Source: Kiritimatiellia bacterium (lineage in GTDB: Bacteria; Verrucomicrobiota; Kiritimatiellia; RFP12; UBA1067). From it: a stretch of DNA of 53,351 nucleotides. The DNA lies in the NCBI GenBank assembly GCA_028686345.1, contig JAQUCE010000001.1:103726-157076 (forward strand), read 5' to 3'. A program made the position numbers and the translations under genes. The notes beneath the pieces are model-generated. The model did no database searches. It was not told the origin of the DNA and saw only the letters and a program-made list of their open reading frames with translations. Position 1 is the first letter of the stretch. Each line of letters opens with the position of its first letter. Shown in pieces: positions 18,675-26,800 of this stretch.

Positions 18675-19673
18675 TTAAAGTTTCCGCATAATGTAGTAGA
18701 GGGCGTAGTAGGGCGGACGATTCTCGTGGGCTTTGTAGCCACCTTCATAGTCCTCCGCTTGGTACTGGGTGCCGTTATTTCTGCTCTGCCCCGGTGCCGC
18801 GACCGCCTCTTGACTATCCTTCCAGCTCGCTTTGTAACCAACAGTGCCGACATTGGCACCATGGCTGTGGCGCGGCATCTCCTCAAGGGACAGTTGAACC
18901 TTGTCCGCGCCGCCCGTTTTCTTGAAGGTGTAATCCGGATTGTTGGGGTCGACACCCGCAACGAAACGACCACGCAGATCAGGGGTGCCATTCTGTCCGT
19001 CACAGACCACCCAGCCATGCGGCAGATCGTGTGTCGATCCGTAGTACATCAGGATCGTGCCGATGGGTACAGTGCCCCGCCCGATAAACTGACCTGAATT
19101 ACCGACAGTGAGATCAGCGTTAACCGTTGTTTTTTGTGAAAAGGTCGCTTCCCCGTTGAACGTTGCCGCTCCATCTACAGAAAAAGCGGATGTAACATGC
19201 GCGCCCGCGTTAGCGCTCAGATGACCGTTGACCGTAAAACCACCGAGAGCTGTATCCACATCCTGCGCGTAGTTGGCGTAGGGCACGGTCAGGATCTTCT
19301 GACGAGGCGAAATTTCGCCGGAGCTACCTGTGACCGTAAGTCCGATAAAAAGAGAGGTACCGCGTGCGGCCTTGAGAGCATCGGCAAGTGCGTGATGCGT
19401 GACATCCTGTAGCTCAGAGCCCTTCGCGTCGGAGAGTTCAGCGTTGAAGAGACCATTTGTATCAAGCTGCACGCTCTGGGAACGCCCCCACAAAGCTGCC
19501 CCGCCAGCAGCCTGCGCATAGAGCCGAAATTCGACCGTATGCGTTTGCGTTTCAAGAACGCCGCCCTGTTCGTTGCGCAGAACACCTTGATAGGCAATCG
19601 AGGTTTCCACAGCAAAAGCGGGAAAAACTGCCATCATGAACGTGGTAACAAGAAGAATTAATTTGATTTTCAT
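18675..19673 (-). CDS. Exported phage-tail-collar-like fibre protein
   Basis: 332 aa. An N-terminal signal peptide (MKIKLILLVTTFMMAVFPAF, then AVE) is followed by a beta-sandwich-like segment (SIAYQGVLRNEQGGVLE), a repetitive fibre-like part (about 145-200, e.g. NGHLSANAGAHV), and a C-terminal tail-collar domain: PIGTILMYYGS, GWVVCDGQNGTPDLRGRF, EEMPRHSHG, ending in PPYYALYYIMRKL. Collar domains normally cap phage tail fibres, yet this one is exported and in an operon with surface proteins. It starts after a 52-bp gap and ends 12 bp before the giant gene. No other phage structural gene is present, so it is not part of a prophage here. Confidence 0.85.
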   Translation of the reverse strand: MKIKLILLVTTFMMAVFPAFAVETSIAYQGVLRNEQGGVLETQTHTVEFRLYAQAAGGAALWGRSQSVQLDTNGLFNAELSDAKGSELQDVTHHALADALKAARGTSLFIGLTVTGSSGEISPRQKILTVPYANYAQDVDTALGGFTVNGHLSANAGAHVTSAFSVDGAATFNGEATFSQKTTVNADLTVGNSGQFIGRGTVPIGTILMYYGSTHDLPHGWVVCDGQNGTPDLRGRFVAGVDPNNPDYTFKKTGGADKVQLSLEEMPRHSHGANVGTVGYKASWKDSQEAVAAPGQSRNNGTQYQAEDYEGGYKAHENRPPYYALYYIMRKL

Positions 19674-19725
19674 GCGGTTGAGCCTTGTTTGAGTTTTTTA
19701 AAAAACAGTGATTAGAAAAAGGAAA

Positions 19726-21486
19726 TTATTCGTGGATAGTTCCGTTCGATGCAATGCGCGTGAGAACAAAGGTGCCACCAGCATGGATAGCTCCCTCACG
19801 GCGAATCCCGCTGTATGTCCAGCGCACCGCTCCGGTAACCGTCTCCTCGGGATCCCAGGCAGCACCCGCGTTTTCATCGAACGTAAGCCGGAGAGCACCA
19901 CTGATCGAGAAACGCTCCGGTTTCACAGCTCCGATATAGTTCGTAAAATCATCGCCGCTCGGCGCGGGAGTTTTAAAATCAGCACGCAGCCCGTCAAAGT
20001 GCGGATGCAGCGGATGATAAAACGGGTTCGAGCTGTCATTCCCGGCAATTGTGTAATTAAAAACAAGCGGTTGCTCAGTACTGCCCAGGAAAGCGCCGCC
20101 CGCCGGTGCGAGCAGACCCAGACTCGCCGGAAGCGCCGCGCAACTGATGCGTGATGCAACATCGTATTCGGCTGGAATTGTCGCTGCTGGCCCGAAGAGG
20201 TGCTGCGAATAGCTTCCATCCGTGTTCGCACGCCCCGCAATGATCACACGCTGCAGAAGATGTGTACTGCCATCATCACCCACATGCAGCAGCAGCCGCA
20301 GCTTCATCCGGCCACCAGAGGGAAGATCATCAACGCGCGCCGTATCGTTGACCCAGCGCGAAACGCTCGACAGCTCAATTGTTCCAACCCAGAGCCCGGC
20401 TGGCCACGTCCCCGGTGCCTTGCCTTCATCAGCACTCACATCGCCGGCAGTTACCGAGAGGGGCAACGCCACGCGCATACAGGTTCCCGCCTGCTCTTCA
20501 ATCACGAGACTCCCGCCGCAGCGACTCCCGGCTGCGGCCGCACCAAACTGTGTCCGGTCAATAGCAACCGACACGCGCCAGGTCTCACCTGTATTGAGAG
20601 TCTTGACAACCGGCGCCGACAAAACCTCCCAGCTGTTAGTGGAGAGAGCAGTCGAGCTGTCGCGCCACAGCAGCTCTGGTTGCACCAAACCGTCAGCAGA
20701 GGGAACAAACGCGAACGCAACTGTTTTGGCGACAACACCGTCGTTGCGGATATTAACGGCTGAAAGCATGGAGTCTCTGCCAAAGTCGATTCCATTCACC
20801 GGCGAAATATGCAGTGGGCCCGACCAATCCGAGCGCTTCTCAGCCCGCACAAGAATGGCGTCGCCGTCTGTGAGCATCCACGGGACTGAACCGCGTTGCG
20901 GGTTATAGACGGTCGGCGTGGCCTCAGAGCGCCCGCCGAGCTTTAGAAAGGCGGGCGTACCGATATCGGCCCCGGCAAAATAATCCGAGGGCAAAACCGG
21001 CGCATTCAAACGCACACCCACGTAGTTATAACACCCCACACCCGCCGACGTGGTGTGCCAGGCAATGCGCGGCGCGGCGGGAGAGCCATGAACGTTCACA
21101 TGGAATGCAGCCGAGTTGGTGTTAAAACAGACGAGCACTGTGTCCGCGGGCACATAGCGGAGGGTCGATGCAGCCAACTCCTCGCGCGTCCAGATGCCGA
21201 AAGGGGCGACAGCCGCACTCTCCCCCGAAAGGCCGGCTGCGACCTGTTCGGTGCGCAGCAGCTCCGACGAGCGATAGGCGCTGACGCTATGAACCGGCCA
21301 TTGTGCGAAAAGGTCATCCGCTGCGACAGTTGGCGAAACCGAGAGATAAATTGCGTTCCATCCCTGGTCGAGGGAAAGCGCTTGCGTGGCCACCTGCGCA
21401 TACAGCGACAGCGACGCGCAACTAACGATCACGGTCATCAACGCCTGAAATCGTAAAAAAGCGTCGCTTAATTTTCTTGCGTTCAT
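19726..21486 (-). CDS. Exported beta-rich protein, first gene of the giant-protein operon
   Basis: 586 aa with a signal peptide (QALMTVIVSCASLSLYA) and no membrane segment after it. The mature start, LDQGWNAIYLSVSP, resembles modules of other secreted PVC proteins. The rest is beta-rich, ending in repeated strands such as GAVRWTYSGIRREG and GTFVLTRI. I recognise no catalytic motif. AAGGAA precedes the ATG by about 9 bp and a promoter-like sequence lies at 21525-21553. Function unknown; as first gene of the five-gene run it may be an assembly or surface partner of the giant protein. Confidence 0.8.
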   Translation of the reverse strand: MNARKLSDAFLRFQALMTVIVSCASLSLYAQVATQALSLDQGWNAIYLSVSPTVAADDLFAQWPVHSVSAYRSSELLRTEQVAAGLSGESAAVAPFGIWTREELAASTLRYVPADTVLVCFNTNSAAFHVNVHGSPAAPRIAWHTTSAGVGCYNYVGVRLNAPVLPSDYFAGADIGTPAFLKLGGRSEATPTVYNPQRGSVPWMLTDGDAILVRAEKRSDWSGPLHISPVNGIDFGRDSMLSAVNIRNDGVVAKTVAFAFVPSADGLVQPELLWRDSSTALSTNSWEVLSAPVVKTLNTGETWRVSVAIDRTQFGAAAAGSRCGGSLVIEEQAGTCMRVALPLSVTAGDVSADEGKAPGTWPAGLWVGTIELSSVSRWVNDTARVDDLPSGGRMKLRLLLHVGDDGSTHLLQRVIIAGRANTDGSYSQHLFGPAATIPAEYDVASRISCAALPASLGLLAPAGGAFLGSTEQPLVFNYTIAGNDSSNPFYHPLHPHFDGLRADFKTPAPSGDDFTNYIGAVKPERFSISGALRLTFDENAGAAWDPEETVTGAVRWTYSGIRREGAIHAGGTFVLTRIASNGTIHE

Positions 21487-21524
21487 AGCCGCAGGTTCCT
21501 TCGTATAATTTGTAACATCGCTTT

Positions 21525-21553
21525 ACTATACCTGCTGCGCCTTGCACTTACAA
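21525..21553 (-). promoter_or_regulatory. Probable promoter of the five-gene exported-protein operon
   Basis: On the minus strand TTGTAA (21553-21548) and TATAGT (21530-21525) are 17 bp apart, about 40 bp upstream of the start codon at 21486. It matches the pattern seen before glnN and the 2313-aa gene. Confidence 0.45.
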
Positions 21554-21639
21554 GGAGATTAGATGGCACCAGCGAAAATTGTAATATTAAATGCGACAAC
21601 CTCGCGCAGATCACAAAACCTCTTTGATTGTAGCCAAAA

Positions 21640-21729
21640 CTGTAGCCGGGGTGCTCCACCCCGGACATGGCGGGTTCACGGAACCCGCCCTACAGTCACC
21701 GCGTCTGTAGCCGGGTTCCTTGAACCCGG
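21640..21729. repeat. CTGTAG-bounded palindromic elements
   Basis: CTGTAG (21640) and CTACAG (21690-21695) bound a unit holding two hairpins: CCGGGGTG-CTC-CACCCCGG and GCGGGTTC-ACG-GAACCCGC. A second CTGTAG (21705) is followed by CCGGGTTC-CTT-GAACCCGG. The family recurs at 44264-44384. In each case GTAG precedes a hairpin, as in REP elements. The 587-bp gap 21487-22073 holds the promoter, these repeats, the fragment at 21790-21946 and nothing else I can name. Confidence 0.8.
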
Positions 21730-21789
21730 ACTTCGTTTGTTGCATACTCGCTGGATGATATTTAATGTACGGAACCTGCCCTACAGTAG

Positions 21790-21946
21790 CAGACCAAAGA
21801 CCGAGAAATGATTCAATTTCATCCTTGTGCGGTGGTTCCTTACGAACTTTAATTCCTAATGCCTCTGAAAGCAGTTGTTTCCCCATCGCATTTACACTGA
21901 TCAATTCACTCAGGGCTAATTGACAGTCGTCGCAACCTGCTACGAC
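21790..21946 (-). pseudogene. Fragment of an unidentified small protein gene
   Basis: From just below an in-frame TAA (21947-21949), the minus strand is open and protein-like: AGCDDCQLALSELISVNAMG, then LLSEALGIKVRKEPP and KDEIESFLGLW. The reading then runs into palindromic repeat sequence, which probably displaced the end. No Shine-Dalgarno precedes the first ATG. The look is of the C-terminal part of a small soluble protein, perhaps an antitoxin or regulator, but I cannot name the family. Confidence 0.4.
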
Positions 21947-22073
21947 TTAAACTTCATTTCAACCGCGCCGTGATCCGCGAGGGGTTGAGACTCTTGAAAG
22001 AGAGGAACCACAGGACTGCACCACTAAATCCCAGAAATAACGCGTCACATACTTGTTGTCGATAAAGAATTGG

Positions 22074-22373
22074 TCATGGCTTCTTGATTCTGTTAATCCA
22101 GTAGCCTGGCAGCATCTTTGAATGAGCTACCGCCACAATTATTATAGTCCCGTCATCAATTCCATAAATCAAGCCATACGGAAATCGACGCAACAAACTC
22201 TTTCTTAAGTTTCCTCTAACACACTCAAAAGCAAAGGGAAATGTTTTGATAACTGCAATCGCAGCGTCTACAGCATTCAAAAAAGCATACCCAAGTCCCA
22301 CAACTTGATTCTCATACCATTGAAATGCGAGACTCATCTCTTGATCGGCCTCTTCTAAAAAATTAGCTTCCAT
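22074..22373 (-). CDS. ParE/RelE-family toxin
   Basis: 99 aa, the family length. The helical start (FLEEADQEMSLAFQWYENQV) is followed by AFLNAVDAAIAVIKTFP, the LRRFPYGLIYGIDDGTIIIV strand pair and AVAHSKMLPGYW near the C-terminus, the usual ParE/RelE arrangement. Family members poison gyrase or cleave mRNA on the ribosome; which applies here cannot be told. The start lies 3 bp after the stop of the antitoxin gene, so the pair forms one transcript. Confidence 0.85.
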   Translation of the reverse strand: MEANFLEEADQEMSLAFQWYENQVVGLGYAFLNAVDAAIAVIKTFPFAFECVRGNLRKSLLRRFPYGLIYGIDDGTIIIVAVAHSKMLPGYWINRIKKP

Positions 22374-22376
22374 TGA

Positions 22377-22592
22377 TCATGACCTATATTTTGACATAAC
22401 TTGATCATAGGAACGTGTTTTTGTTTTCCCGCTCTTATACTGTTCCCAACGTTCAGCTGCAACATCAAGCCAGACTTTCTCAACATCACGATCAGGCTTA
22501 ACTACGCCATTTAGGACAGTCTCAACAATCCTGACCCTGTCTTCAGGTGAATATTGGTCAATCTGATGAATAATTTCCTCTTTAGTAAGCAT
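22377..22592 (-). CDS. Antitoxin, putative addiction-module component family
   Basis: 71 aa. The arrangement, with IDQYSPEDRVRIVETVLNGV near the start and a C-terminal WLDVAAERWEQYKSGK segment, matches the short helical antitoxins that commonly precede ParE/RelE-type toxins. It is the first gene of the pair and presumably neutralises the toxin and represses the operon. A GGAGAAAT Shine-Dalgarno-like stretch lies just upstream of the ATG. Confidence 0.8.
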   Translation of the reverse strand: MLTKEEIIHQIDQYSPEDRVRIVETVLNGVVKPDRDVEKVWLDVAAERWEQYKSGKTKTRSYDQVMSKYRS

Positions 22593-22678
22593 AATTTCTC
22601 CCGTTTTTTATGTTATCATTATAATATTGTTATCGAAGTTTAAACAAGAATATTAAAACGCAGAATTGTATACAATTT

Positions 22679-22694
22679 GACGCTTCGCGTCTAC
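22679..22694 (-). repeat. GTAG-headed hairpin next to the RAYT gene
   Basis: On the minus strand it reads GTAG directly followed by ACGC-GAA-GCGT. Two related GACGCGAAGCGTC hairpins sit on the other side of the transposase gene in opposite orientation. This makes it the likely cognate REP sequence of that transposase. The 186-bp gap 22593-22778 has nothing else recognisable. Confidence 0.7.
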
Positions 22695-22778
22695 AAACTG
22701 TTAAAATATAAAAACTTACCGCTAAAAAACATCGATTTTTAGCCCTTAGAACGCCGTTTAGCCCCCTAAAACGAGTGT

Positions 22779-23504
22779 TTAAGGCAAATTCTCCTCTTTA
22801 ACACACCACGCATCTGAGCTAAGCAAGCCGGCCTCACTTGAGTAAAGATGCTTGCGTTGCGGATAAATATTGCGTACTTCTTCAATAAACTTCAGGGATC
22901 CGACTGCCAGGGACTCCGTCCAGCAGGCTTCACGCTTTAGTGCATCACTATTGATCTTCGTTTGGATAAAACTCTCGTATATAGGCTGAAATTCTTCCAT
23001 TGATTGAAATCCCAATTCGTCGAGCAATCGTTCCTGATTAATAATGCAGTAGCGTGACCGCTTACCTGTCAACTCATCATAGCCACACCAACGCCATTGA
23101 CTGGGGTGTTTAACCGCCCCTGCCCGAACCATGTTCAGATCAACGTATGCAAGACAATTCATGAGATGCTTCTGCCCATGAACCAGCGTGCATTGATACG
23201 GGTGTTCCCATAGCGAATCTAAATGCCCTTTCCGTAAATTATACTGTTTAGCCGTTGAGCCTGCTGCGAGATGCATCATCCTGGGTATTGACTCCAGATC
23301 ATCCGCGTGTGCAACAACATGTACGTGATTATTTGTTATTGCAAATGCATACACGCAAACATCAAACCGCTTCACTCCTTCCAGTAACCATTTGCGGTAT
23401 ACATCCCGCTCACGCACCCGCTTAAGATGATGTTCACGATTATGGCAACGGTGCGTCAGATGATATGTATACCCTTCAACAAGATATGTATTAGATCGAG
23501 GCAT
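22779..23504 (-). CDS. REP-associated tyrosine transposase (RAYT, Y1/IS200-like)
   Basis: Single-strand DNA transposase-like protein of the HUH class, 241 aa. The start SNTYLVEGYTYHLTHRCHN and the HUH motif in NNHVHVVAH (His60-x-His62) are typical. The candidate nucleophile is Tyr88 in STAKQYNLRKG. RAYTs are domesticated relatives of IS200/IS605 transposases that bind and cut REP hairpins. Palindromes GACGCGAAGCGTC flank the gene on both sides in inverted orientation, as expected for a RAYT with its own REPs. No TnpB partner and no typical IS ends were seen. Confidence 0.88.
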   Translation of the reverse strand: MPRSNTYLVEGYTYHLTHRCHNREHHLKRVRERDVYRKWLLEGVKRFDVCVYAFAITNNHVHVVAHADDLESIPRMMHLAAGSTAKQYNLRKGHLDSLWEHPYQCTLVHGQKHLMNCLAYVDLNMVRAGAVKHPSQWRWCGYDELTGKRSRYCIINQERLLDELGFQSMEEFQPIYESFIQTKINSDALKREACWTESLAVGSLKFIEEVRNIYPQRKHLYSSEAGLLSSDAWCVKEENLP

Positions 23505-23616
23505 AGAAATATGATATCACTATTACAGTTTCCTTAAAACCCCAAAAACACACTAAAAATCGCCTTCTAAGCATCATAAACAGCCTATTTTTAAGCGTAA
23601 ACGTATAACAGCAAAC

Positions 23617-23680
23617 AACATACAGACGCGAAGCGTCGAAACTAGACCAACATACAGACGCGAAGCGTCGAAACTAGACC
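23617..23680. repeat. Two tandem 32-bp repeats with GACGCGAAGCGTC hairpins
   Basis: Perfect 32-bp period; the copies start at 23617 and 23649. Each contains ACAGACGCGAAGCGTC, an inverted copy of the hairpin at 22679-22694. They lie upstream of the RAYT start. The 318-bp gap 23505-23822 holds these, AT-rich sequence and the two hairpins at 23745-23795. Confidence 0.9.
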
Positions 23681-23744
23681 ATTAATTGCGATTCACTGGG
23701 TGGTCGCAATAATCGGTCGCACCACCCAACGCCCCCGGTTTTAT

Positions 23745-23795
23745 AGCAAGCGGAGCTTGCTTTAAAGGAGCAGCAGGCGCTATATGCGCCTGCTG
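23745..23795. terminator. Two adjacent hairpins after the 2313-aa gene; possible terminator
   Basis: Hairpin one is AGCAAGC-GGA-GCTTGCT (23745-23761). Hairpin two is a perfect 10-bp stem, CAGCAGGCGC-TATAT-GCGCCTGCTG (23771-23795). They lie 28-78 bp downstream of the stop codon at 23823. Only TTT follows on the minus strand rather than a long T-run, so termination is plausible but not certain; the first may be another REP-type hairpin. Confidence 0.45.
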
Positions 23796-23822
23796 TACTT
23801 TCTGAGTTTGTATAGCTATCGA

Positions 23823-26800
23823 TTATTCAACCGCTTGGTGGGGCAGGATGCGATAGAACCGAGTTGGAACATCCTTAGGATGCGGATCAGTCATCGGCAG
23901 GCCGGAATCCGTCCAATAGGTGATACCATCAGTCGCCGTAATGAGGGAACCGGCACTCTGCCATTGGTCACCAAGCGCGTCACAGTACTGAACTATATAT
24001 TCAGCGCCGGGAACGGTTGCGAAAACGATCTCCACGCTGCCATCGGCCTGCGACCGGATCTGCTGTATCATGCCGGGCTCCGACATGTCAGGCGGCAATT
24101 TAGGAAGATACGCGAACGCACCGGCCTTGGTCGTGGTGCCGTGACTGCGGGAAACCACCTCCACATCGCCGGCACCGGCGCTGAGCGCTCTGCCCGCTAT
24201 CACAACAATTTGGGTGGAGCCCGAGACACTGACGACCTCAGCTATGCTGCCACAGAGCGTCACAGATGTCAGATCCCCGACCGTGCCATCGCATAGATTG
24301 GTGCCGTTGATGACAACCTGGTACCCTCCGACATACAAACCTTGCGCTGGCGTGACACCAAGTGCAAAAAACCCGAAATCGGCGTTCTCAGCGGGCAGCT
24401 CTGTTTGACCGTAATAATTGGCCCCCCAAGCAACGAGCGTGCCGTCGGACTTCAATGCCAGCGAGTGCTCACCACTGGCCGCCATCGCCACAAAGTCACT
24501 GTTCGGTTGCGGCACCTCTCTCTCGAAATCTGTGTTTCTTCCCCACGCCACGATTTTGCCGTCGGCCTTCAACCCCAGCGTGTGACCCGTTCCGCCAGCT
24601 ATAGAGATGAAGTTGCTATTCGGAGGCGGAATCCACGACGCCTGGCCGTATTGATCGCCTCCCCAGGCCACGATGGAGCCGTCGGCCTTCAAACCCAGCG
24701 AGTGATAAAGGCCGGCCGCCACCGCCACAAAGTCACTGTTCGGATCGGGCACCCTCGTCTGCCAGTTTTGGTCGAATCCCCATGCCACGATGGTACCATC
24801 GGCTTTCAAACCCAGAGAGTGAGCAAATCCAGCCGCCACCGCTACAAAATTGCTGTTCGCAGTTGGCACATCAGTCTGGCCATACTGATTCCAACCCCAG
24901 GCGACGACTGAACCGTCGGCCTTCAACCCCAGCGAGTGATAATCACCAGCCGCTATTGCCACATAATCCTCATTCGGAGCAGGCGCATTCGTCTGCCCGT
25001 CACTATTGCCCCCCCAGGCTATGATGGAGCCGTCGGCCTTCAAACCCAGCGAGTGAGAATTGCCAGCCGCCACCGCCACAAAATTACTGTTGGGAGCCGG
25101 CACGTCGGTTTGACCTTGACTATTGCCTCCCCAGGCCTCGATCGAACCATCTGACTTGAGCGCCAGATTGTGGTGGGCGCCCGCCGCAATATAAGGGCCA
25201 CCTGCCATCAGCTTATTATCGCAGATCCACCCCGCTGGGTTGAATGTGTAAACCCCTGCCAGCGTGAGGTCGCCAGTGTCGGAACTTTGGAGTACAATAT
25301 CCTGAGCGCCTTCCAAACTGACTGCCGGCAGCGTGATCGTCACCCAATCAGCCCCCTGCTCTAGAATTGTCGCCGAGACACCGCCAATGAGCACGTTGGT
25401 GACCGACCCCAAATCACCGCAGGTAATCGTCAACTGACCGCCGCCCGCAGATGGTCCGCTGGAGGCACTCACCGCATACACTGAGACGCGGTTGGTCACA
25501 GGCGTGGCCGCATACCAGAGTTCGTTACCCGCTTGAGAGGCAACCACCGCAACCGTCCCGCCTGCGGTGAAAGTGAGGGTTGACCCATTCAGGCTGCCTG
25601 GGCCGTCAACAACGGTAAAAGCAACAGGCAAACCGCTTGAGGCGGTTGCGTTTAGTACCACGGATGCTGATATTGGCTGCAGCTCGATGGCAGGGAAGTC
25701 GATCGTATGATCGCCATGCTTAATGCTCAGCGTGTTCGTTGTCGCCCCGACCCAGTTTTCGAGATCCACGCTGGCTACCACGGTGTAGCTGCCAACCTCC
25801 GTTGGAGGCGTTGCCGATCCATCATAGGTGATCTCCACCGGCATACCCGACGGGGCCGTCATCGCCGTCACGCTCTTCGGTGTTCCATCATAAGTTTGTG
25901 TCAGGTCGCGCAATGTTAAGATGGCCGTAGCTCTGATCGCTTGCACAGTCGCATCTGCCGAGGTAGCGTAAAACAGGTCATCCTGGGCCTTGGTGGCGCG
26001 AATGACGATCGTACCGCTACCAGCCGACACATACAGCTCTGTTCCGTTGTGGATAGTGCCCGGCCCTGAAATCACACTGTAGCTGACCGCGCCGGTGCCC
26101 GAACCACCCGATGCTGACAGCGGGTTTTTCGCACGATACGCCTGCGGACTCTGTGGCGCGAAGATCAGCGGGGCCTGATCAACCCTCTGATAGGTGAAGG
26201 CACGGCTCTGAACCGTAGTGCCGAAGCTGGTGGAGACCACGCTAGCATCTCCGCGACCGATTGTAGCGGCCAGCCCTGCGGTGACCACGATTTGGGTCGA
26301 GCCTGAGACGCTGACAACTGAACCGGTGACACCGCAGAGCGTGACAGCGCTCACATCGCTCAACGTGCCGTTGCAGAGGTTGGTGCCGCTGATGACAACC
26401 TCATATCCGCCGGTATAGGCACCAAAACACGGCGTAACACCATATTCAAACAACCCGAAATCAAGGGTTGAGTCAGGCACGTTCAGCGCACCGTACGTGT
26501 TATCCCCCCAGCTCACGATGGTGCCATCGGACTTCAATCCCAGCGAGTGGTAGTTACCAACCGCCACCGCCACAAAATCGGCATTGGGAGCCGGCACGTC
26601 TAACTGGCCGGAATTATTGTGGCCCCAGGCCACGATGGAGCCATCGGACTTTAACCCCAGAGAGTGCAGTGCGCCGGCCGCGATGGCCACGAAATCGGAG
26701 TTGGGATCGGGCAAGTCAAGTTGACCGTAAGCATTGTTGCCCCAGAGTGTGATCGTACCGTCGGACTTCAATCCGAGCGCATGACGGTGTCCAGCGGCCA

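Noticed and set aside
18675..19673. Prophage remnant
   Set aside because: Only the tail-collar domain is phage-like, it carries a signal peptide, and no capsid, terminase, integrase or lysis gene is nearby.
22779..23504. Complete IS200/IS605 insertion sequence
   Set aside because: No TnpB, no paired left and right ends with a cleavage site; length and flanking REPs fit a RAYT better.
23617..23680. Short CRISPR array
   Set aside because: Two tandem 32-bp copies without spacers; better explained as RAYT-associated palindromes.
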